DNA from: a virus
Length of the DNA stretch: 40,556 nt
IMG/VR virus record: IMGVR_UViG_3300042904_000068
Coordinates: 1 to 40,556 of that record
Direction: 5' to 3' (one strand)
In this document: positions 36,341-40,556 of the stretch, in pieces
Position numbering within the stretch: the first letter of the stretch is position 1
How the letters are laid out: each line of letters begins with the position of its first letter
Program-made: the position numbers and the translations under genes
Notes under the pieces: generated by a model
Databases searched by the model: none
What the model was told of the DNA's origin: nothing
Seen by the model: only the letters and a program-made list of their open reading frames with translations

Positions 36341-38662
36341 ATGCCGGCCATCAACATCACCGACCTGAACAACGCGAAGACCGACGTCGACCACATCGCG
36401 GCCATTGCCACATCGACGGCGCCCACCGCCACGGACCGGCTCGGCAACGTCAAGAAGACGATGGCCGGCGCGTCCGCCGATGTCGTGGCAAAGATCGCCG
36501 AAGTGGAAGCGGCGAAGAGTGACGCAGTGCTGAACGCGATTCCGGCCCGGGTGCAAGTCGTGGAGGACTTGAAGAACACCGCCGTGATCACGACGATTCC
36601 GACTGCAGTTGCGGCAGTTGAATCTGCCAAGAACGTCGCTGTCAGCACCACCATCCCAGCAAAGGTGGCGGAAGTCGAGGCCGCGAAGAACACCGCCGTC
36701 AACACCACGATTCCGGCAGCGGTGGCCACCGTCACCGCGATGGTGGAGGACGCGATCGACGAGGCCACCGGACCTATCGGCCAATCCGTGGCCGCGGCCG
36801 ACGCGAGCGCCACTTCCGCAGCCGATTCCGCCGCCGCAGCCTCTCTCAGTGAAGTGGCCGCAGAAACTAGCGAAACCAACGCAGGGGCGAATGCCGCGAT
36901 CGTCGCTGCGATCTCCGGCGTGACGGCGATGTATGCCACGGTCGCCGAGATGACTGCGGCAGTCGCAGGCATCGCGACTAGCGCGTTCGTCGGTGTACTG
37001 CAGGACGAGAACAACCAGGGCCAGAGCAGCATCTACCGAAAAGTGGCCGGGGTGATGGAGTACCAGCAGTACCTGTCGTACCCCCGCAAGTTCGCCGCCG
37101 GCGTTTCGGCCCTGCGCGCGTATCCCCGCGGCTCCGTCTTCGCCCATGTGGGCGACAGCCTGAGCGTGAAGAGCGGCGAGTGGGGCGTCGGTTACCTCAA
37201 TGGCTGGAATGCCGCCGGCGGGGTGTTCGAGGGCTGGACGCACTACAACATGGCGTCCAACGGATCGCCCGCGTCGTCGTGGGCGGCCCAGATTGCAGCC
37301 GGCAACACGGCAGAGGCGCCGGCCGACTATGCGAACAACCTCGGCTACAACCCCTGGGCAGTGGTCAACGCCGATCCGGACGTGATCGGCTTCCAGCTCG
37401 GGACAAACGACCTGCGCATGGATGGGTCGGCCAACGCAGTCACCACGCTGCGCGCGAATATCGCCAAGCTGATCACCCTGTTCCTGGCGCGCACTTCGGC
37501 GCACATCATCATGCAGGTGCCGCCGCCGATCGTGTACCTGAACCCGGACACCTACGGCTTCACGAACTGCACTAGCGCGGCCGACGCGGCCGCCCGCTCC
37601 GCAGCTCTGCGCACGCTGTATCTCGAATACGAGAACGTCAGCAGCCGGATCACGGTGGTCGACCTGCAGAAGCACCTGTACGGCTTCTCCGCTGTCGGTG
37701 TCGCCGCGTCGCAGGACCCGGAAGGGCAGGGCGCGCTGATGAAGGACACGCTGCACCTGACGAACCTGGGGCAGACGCGCCGCGCGCAAATCATCGCGCG
37801 AACGATCGACCCCACCCTGCCTTACACGACGGCGGTGACCGCCATCCCGATTCAGTCCGTCTACAAGGACAGCCTTCTCTCCACGCTGGTGAACGTGAAG
37901 GCCTCCGGGGCGGGGTACGTCGACATCTACGCGGACACCATCACGCAGCTGCTCGGTTCGCTGACTCGCGGATGGCCGCGCGGCCCGTTGAACAACATTC
38001 GGCGGTCAGAGCTCATGCTGATGGCGGGCACCGCGAGCAAGCTGCGCGAGCTGCTGCAAGGCTCCCAGATTCTCCTGTACTACCCGGCAACCGCCACCAG
38101 CGTCACGCTGAGCAATTTCACGGCGGCCTACAACCTCGTCGACGGCGTCAATGACTACTGGCGCGTGAGCGCGACCGGGACCTTCGCTGGGAGCGGCCCA
38201 GCGCTCGCCTACGTGACAGATGCGACGAAGCTGGCGCGGCGCATCCCCGACAACCTGTCGATGCAGATTCAGATCTGTGGCGCGTTGCCGCTGACGTCCG
38301 GTGCTGCTGCGGGTGCCGCGCCGGTTCCCCTGTCCGATACCAAGCCGGTGTTCAACGCGACGACGATGTCGGGTGTGCGCCAGGCGGCGAGCGGCACGGC
38401 GACGGTGGACCTGTACGTGACCAACGTCTGGAACAAGAGCTACAGCGGCAGCGTGGCGGCGGCGGCTCCTGGCTACAAGCTGGGCACGCTGTCGTTCGCC
38501 AACGGGTTCTTCCAGAGCCCCACGTGGGCAGCTGACCCGACGAACTTCCCCGGGGGCACGGCGACGCTGCCGGATACGCCCTCGAACCTGACGGTGCTTC
38601 ACGCGATTCTGTCGTCGGGGTCGATGGGCGATTACGGCGTGGTGACGATTCGGTGCAGGTAA
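36341..38662 (+). CDS. Tail fibre/receptor-binding protein with an SGNH (GDSL) esterase domain
   Basis: ATG 36341 follows AAGGA. The 773-aa protein has an Ala-rich coiled-coil stem with four 19-residue repeats (residues 61-136), a hinge, then an SGNH hydrolase domain: Gly-Asp-Ser at 271-273 (HVGDSLSV, nucleophile Ser273), GTND at 354-357 (oxyanion Asn356) and D-x-x-H at Asp469/His472 (DTLHL). A beta-rich C-terminal domain (residues ~530-773) follows. Such fibres deacetylate or de-esterify surface polysaccharide, likely host LPS O-antigen or capsule, during adsorption. Confidence 0.88.
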   Translation: MPAINITDLNNAKTDVDHIAAIATSTAPTATDRLGNVKKTMAGASADVVAKIAEVEAAKSDAVLNAIPARVQVVEDLKNTAVITTIPTAVAAVESAKNVAVSTTIPAKVAEVEAAKNTAVNTTIPAAVATVTAMVEDAIDEATGPIGQSVAAADASATSAADSAAAASLSEVAAETSETNAGANAAIVAAISGVTAMYATVAEMTAAVAGIATSAFVGVLQDENNQGQSSIYRKVAGVMEYQQYLSYPRKFAAGVSALRAYPRGSVFAHVGDSLSVKSGEWGVGYLNGWNAAGGVFEGWTHYNMASNGSPASSWAAQIAAGNTAEAPADYANNLGYNPWAVVNADPDVIGFQLGTNDLRMDGSANAVTTLRANIAKLITLFLARTSAHIIMQVPPPIVYLNPDTYGFTNCTSAADAAARSAALRTLYLEYENVSSRITVVDLQKHLYGFSAVGVAASQDPEGQGALMKDTLHLTNLGQTRRAQIIARTIDPTLPYTTAVTAIPIQSVYKDSLLSTLVNVKASGAGYVDIYADTITQLLGSLTRGWPRGPLNNIRRSELMLMAGTASKLRELLQGSQILLYYPATATSVTLSNFTAAYNLVDGVNDYWRVSATGTFAGSGPALAYVTDATKLARRIPDNLSMQIQICGALPLTSGAAAGAAPVPLSDTKPVFNATTMSGVRQAASGTATVDLYVTNVWNKSYSGSVAAAAPGYKLGTLSFANGFFQSPTWAADPTNFPGGTATLPDTPSNLTVLHAILSSGSMGDYGVVTIRCR
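36521..36748 (+). repeat. Four tandem 57-bp repeats in the fibre stem
   Basis: Units at 36521-36577, 36578-36634, 36635-36691 and 36692-36748 encode variants of TAVxTTIPxxVAxVExAKN (19 residues each). A partial copy (KIAEVEAAKS) precedes them. The repeat length suits a trimeric coiled-coil/beta-turn stem whose length could vary by recombination. Confidence 0.85.
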
Positions 38663-38665
38663 GCC

Positions 38666-39145
38666 ATGACCGTCACGGCACTGCTGCAGCCGCTGCTTGA
38701 AGGGACCGCCATGGCGCCGCCGAAGGACATACGCCGACGCGCGGCAGACGCGGAGGACATCATCAACGAGCGACTGCGACGCGGCGCTCCACCCGAAGAC
38801 CCGTTGGTGGAGGCCGACATGCGCAACAGTCTCAGCCGCATGGTCGACATGCGCATTCCGCTGTGGGGGATCCTCGGCGCCACCGGCACGCTGGCAATGG
38901 TGCTGATCACCATGTGGTTCAACGTCCAGGCGCTCACGGCCGGCATGGCCGAAATGCGCACGCTGATGCGCGAGAGCGTGACGACGGCGCAGGCGAACGA
39001 CCGCGAGATCACGCGGCTGATGGCGCGCCAGCAGCAGTCCGAAGAGACCATCCGCGACATGCGGCTGCGGCTGGACAACCTGCACACCCAGCTGAACGCG
39101 ATGTCCCGGCCGTACTTCCAGCAGCAGCCGAAGGAGCAGCGATGA
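38666..39145 (+). CDS. One-TM coiled-coil protein in the lysis region (159 aa)
   Basis: ATG 38666 starts four bases after the fibre stop. After a basic, acidic-patched N-terminus there is one transmembrane helix (PLWGILGATGTLAMVLITMW) and then a long coiled coil (EMRTLMRESVTTAQANDREI, then ARQQQSEETIRDMRLRLDNL). It may be a membrane partner of the lysis genes, such as an antiholin or spanin-like protein. No family is recognised. It overlaps the endolysin gene by 4 bp. Confidence 0.7.
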   Translation: MTVTALLQPLLEGTAMAPPKDIRRRAADAEDIINERLRRGAPPEDPLVEADMRNSLSRMVDMRIPLWGILGATGTLAMVLITMWFNVQALTAGMAEMRTLMRESVTTAQANDREITRLMARQQQSEETIRDMRLRLDNLHTQLNAMSRPYFQQQPKEQR

Positions 39146-39669
39146 ATTACCCCGCACAGTTCCTGACCTACTTCGAGCGCCTGATCGGCCATGAAGGGGT
39201 GTTTTCCAGCGACCCGCAGGACCCCGGCAACTGGACGAGCGGGCGCGTCGGTGTCGGCATCCTGAAGGGGACGAAGTACGGCATCGCGGCCAACACCTAC
39301 GGCTTCCTCGACATCCGCAACCTGACCCTAGACGACGCGCGGGCGATCTACTGGAACGACTGGTGGCTGAAGATCGGTGCCGACAAGCTGCCGCCGGCCG
39401 TGGCCTATCAGATGTGGCAGTTCGCGGTGAACGCCGGCATGGGGACCGCCCGCCGCGCCCTGCAGTACGCCGTGCGGGTGGCGCAGGACGGACAGGTCGG
39501 ACCGTTCACGCTGGCTGCCGTCGAAGCCACGCCAGTGAACGACATCCTGCTGCGCTTCAACGCCTTCGTGCTGCGGCACTACACCAGCCTGTCCACGTTC
39601 GACCGATACGGCCGGGGCTGGACGAACCGCGTCGCAGGCTCCCTCGACTACGCCGCCGCGGACAACTGA
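39142..39669 (+). CDS. Endolysin: glycoside hydrolase family 108 muramidase
   Basis: The 175-aa protein has the GH108 pattern: FERLIGHEGVFSSDPQDPGN with the catalytic Glu18 in GHEGV, GTKYGIAANTYGFLDIRNLT, and the C-terminal PG-binding_3-type segment (QDGQVGPFTLAAVEATPVND). It cleaves the glycan strands of peptidoglycan. There is no signal peptide or SAR segment, so release through the holin is expected. ATG 39142 overlaps the previous stop. Confidence 0.93.
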   Translation: MNYPAQFLTYFERLIGHEGVFSSDPQDPGNWTSGRVGVGILKGTKYGIAANTYGFLDIRNLTLDDARAIYWNDWWLKIGADKLPPAVAYQMWQFAVNAGMGTARRALQYAVRVAQDGQVGPFTLAAVEATPVNDILLRFNAFVLRHYTSLSTFDRYGRGWTNRVAGSLDYAAADN

Positions 39670-39971
39670 TGCCCTGCGCGCGCTGCGGCTCGCCGTCGCA
39701 CACGGCGCCGCATTGCCCCTGGCCGCTCAATCTCTGGAGAACCCATGAGCACACCGCCCACCGCCGACCGCCGCCGAGCGGACCCGCTGAACCTGACGCA
39801 CAGTTCGCCTGTCATGGTGCTGTCGTACATGATCACCATCGGCTTCTTTGCGGTGCTCGGCGCCCAGATGTACCGCGGGGACAACCCCGACATGATGATC
39901 GGCGCCCTGATCGGCGCCTTCACGTCTGGCGTGATCGGATTCCACTTCGGGCGGTCGAGCACCGACGATAA
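39669..39971 (+). CDS. Possible small zinc-knuckle protein overlapping the holin gene
   Basis: ATG 39669 shares a base with the endolysin stop. The first residues (PCARCGSPSHTAPHCPW) form a CxxC...H...C zinc knuckle like those of small phage proteins I have seen in similar positions. After about 25 codons the frame runs inside the holin gene and becomes His/Arg/Pro-rich, so either the protein is real with an overlapping tail or the frame is spurious. Confidence 0.3.
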   Translation: MPCARCGSPSHTAPHCPWPLNLWRTHEHTAHRRPPPSGPAEPDAQFACHGAVVHDHHRLLCGARRPDVPRGQPRHDDRRPDRRLHVWRDRIPLRAVEHRR

Positions 39972-40125
39972 GCAAGCCACCACGATCAGCGACCTGACCA
40001 AGACGGCGGCCGCCGTGGCGACGACCGCCCAAGCGACGCAAGCAGCGGCAGACCAGGCCACGCTGAAGGCTGGAGACGTGAAGATCGACGCCGACACGGT
40101 GACGGTGGACGGCAGACCAACGTGA
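39745..40125 (+). CDS. Holin (two transmembrane segments)
   Basis: ATG 39745 follows GGAGA. The 126-aa protein has two transmembrane helices (VMVLSYMITIGFFAVLGAQM and MMIGALIGAFTSGVIGFHFG) joined by a short polar turn, then a soluble Ala/Thr-rich C-terminus. It lies between endolysin and Rz genes, so it is the likely class II holin that times lysis by permeabilising the inner membrane. Confidence 0.82.
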   Translation: MSTPPTADRRRADPLNLTHSSPVMVLSYMITIGFFAVLGAQMYRGDNPDMMIGALIGAFTSGVIGFHFGRSSTDDKQATTISDLTKTAAAVATTAQATQAAADQATLKAGDVKIDADTVTVDGRPT

Positions 40126-40508
40126 TCCCTGTCCGGTTCCTGCTGATGGGCGTGGTCGCCGCTGCCGTCATCATCGGCACGCCCGTCCTGATCAAGCGGT
40201 ACAACGAAAGCCTGCGCGAGGATGGCCGGCGGGAGGTGCGCGAGCAGGTCCGCGTCGAGGCCGAGGCGCAGGCCGCGCGGAACCGCGAGCTGCAGCGCGC
40301 CGCCGAAACCCGCTACGTGGTCCAGGCTGAAACGCGCGACCGCTACATCACCCGCACCGTGAAGGAAATCCATGAAGTGGCCGCACCTCTGGCTGATTGC
40401 CGCGTTCCCGATGCTGTCCGCATGCGCCTCAGCGCCGCCGCTGCCTGCGCCAGCGGCGATTCCGCCGCCTCCTGTGACGCTGGCGGCACCGTGCCCACCG
40501 CCCGCTGA
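40122..40508 (+). CDS. Rz: Rz-like inner-membrane spanin
   Basis: GTG 40122 overlaps the holin stop (GTGA). The 128-aa protein has an N-terminal membrane anchor (FLLMGVVAAAVIIGTPVLI) and a long periplasmic helical region (EQVRVEAEAQAARNRELQRA, then AETRYVVQAETRDRYITRTV), the type II topology of i-spanins. Rz1 starts inside it in another frame at 40372. The two form the spanin complex. The 3' end falls in the terminal repeat, so the gene is complete here. Confidence 0.9.
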   Translation: MIPVRFLLMGVVAAAVIIGTPVLIKRYNESLREDGRREVREQVRVEAEAQAARNRELQRAAETRYVVQAETRDRYITRTVKEIHEVAAPLADCRVPDAVRMRLSAAAACASGDSAASCDAGGTVPTAR

Positions 40509-40556
40509 CCTGCCGGCCGTGGCGAACGCCCGCGACCTGGCTGAGTGGGCGGGGGA
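40372..40556 (+). CDS. Rz1: Rz1-like outer-membrane spanin lipoprotein, N-terminal part (continues at base 1)
   Basis: ATG 40372 lies inside Rz in a different frame. The signal sequence (KWPHLWLIAAFPMLSAC) ends in lipobox LSAC, so Cys18 is lipidated, followed by a Pro-rich region. Reading on through base 40556 into position 128 of the window, the frame stays open to a stop at 192-194, giving 83 aa. The nested Rz/Rz1 arrangement is characteristic of lambdoid phages. Confidence 0.88.
   Translation, partial: MKWPHLWLIAAFPMLSACASAPPLPAPAAIPPPPVTLAAPCPPPADLPAVANARDLAEWAG
40430..40556. repeat. Terminal direct repeat, right copy
   Basis: Exact copy of bases 1-127; see the left copy. Removing one copy closes the circle and restores Rz1. 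Confidence 0.95.

Noticed and set aside
36521-36748. CRISPR-like array
   Set aside because: The 57-bp units are contiguous, in frame and encode a 19-residue protein repeat; there are no spacers. No CRISPR array was seen anywhere in the window.

Overview
The window is one complete, circularly closed genome of a temperate lambda-like siphophage (or excised prophage) of about 40.43 kb. The first 127 bases are repeated exactly as the last 127 (1-127 = 40430-40556). This is the overlap expected from a circular assembly, and the Rz1 gene reads straight across the join. The DNA is very GC-rich, starts are often GTG, and neighbouring genes overlap by GTGA/ATGA. Gene content suits a phage of a high-GC gammaproteobacterium, perhaps a Lysobacteraceae relative (Xanthomonas/Stenotrophomonas/Lysobacter); this host guess is an inference.

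Layout. (1) 396-10129, minus strand: the leftward early operon, transcribed from a well-formed PL promoter at 10168-10196. It encodes zinc-ribbon and small membrane proteins, an ERF-type annealing protein with a YqaJ/lambda-Exo-like nuclease, an HNH protein, a run of small accessory genes (3.1-6.3 kb), a DUF4224 protein and a tyrosine integrase. The attP region follows and contains the 3' half of a tRNA-Leu(UAA) gene. Three small genes lie beyond attP. One gene (3869-4132) runs against this operon. (2) 10284-12757, minus strand: the lysogeny operon, with a CI-type S24 repressor followed by two lipoproteins, a two-TM protein, a signal-peptide HNH nuclease and two small proteins. (3) 12759-12823: operator/promoter region. 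Its operators match the pair at PL, and the promoter geometry predicts leaderless cro and cI messages. (4) 12832-18939, plus strand: rightward early operon with cro, a CII-like regulator, a replisome organizer carrying an origin-like repeat cluster, NinG, a LuxR-type HTH protein and a zinc-finger late-regulator candidate. (5) 18942-19440: a PR'-like promoter, a short terminated RNA and an unusual ~120-nt tRNA-like cloverleaf. (6) 19441-36278: packaging, HK97-type head, and siphovirus tail genes, including a -1 frameshifted G/GT pair and a free-standing HNH gene with its own leader and terminator. (7) 36341 to 194 across the join: SGNH-esterase tail fibre, TM/coiled-coil protein, GH108 endolysin, two-TM holin, Rz and Rz1, ending at back-to-back terminators.

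How it works together: CI and Cro compete for operators of consensus TAGGCATGCCTA at PL and PR. PL drives recombination and integration; PR drives replication and a probable Q-like activator that lets transcription from PR' run through its terminator into the morphogenesis and lysis genes. In a lysogen the cI operon also makes a set of envelope-directed proteins that look like a superinfection-exclusion or lysogenic-conversion module.

The most unusual observations are: a phase-locked nucleotide motif (TGGCGTG on the coding strand) repeated through six adjacent accessory genes; the CI-linked envelope module with an exported HNH nuclease; the tRNA-like cloverleaf; two predicted leaderless regulator mRNAs; and a capsid protein with a secretory-looking N-terminus.
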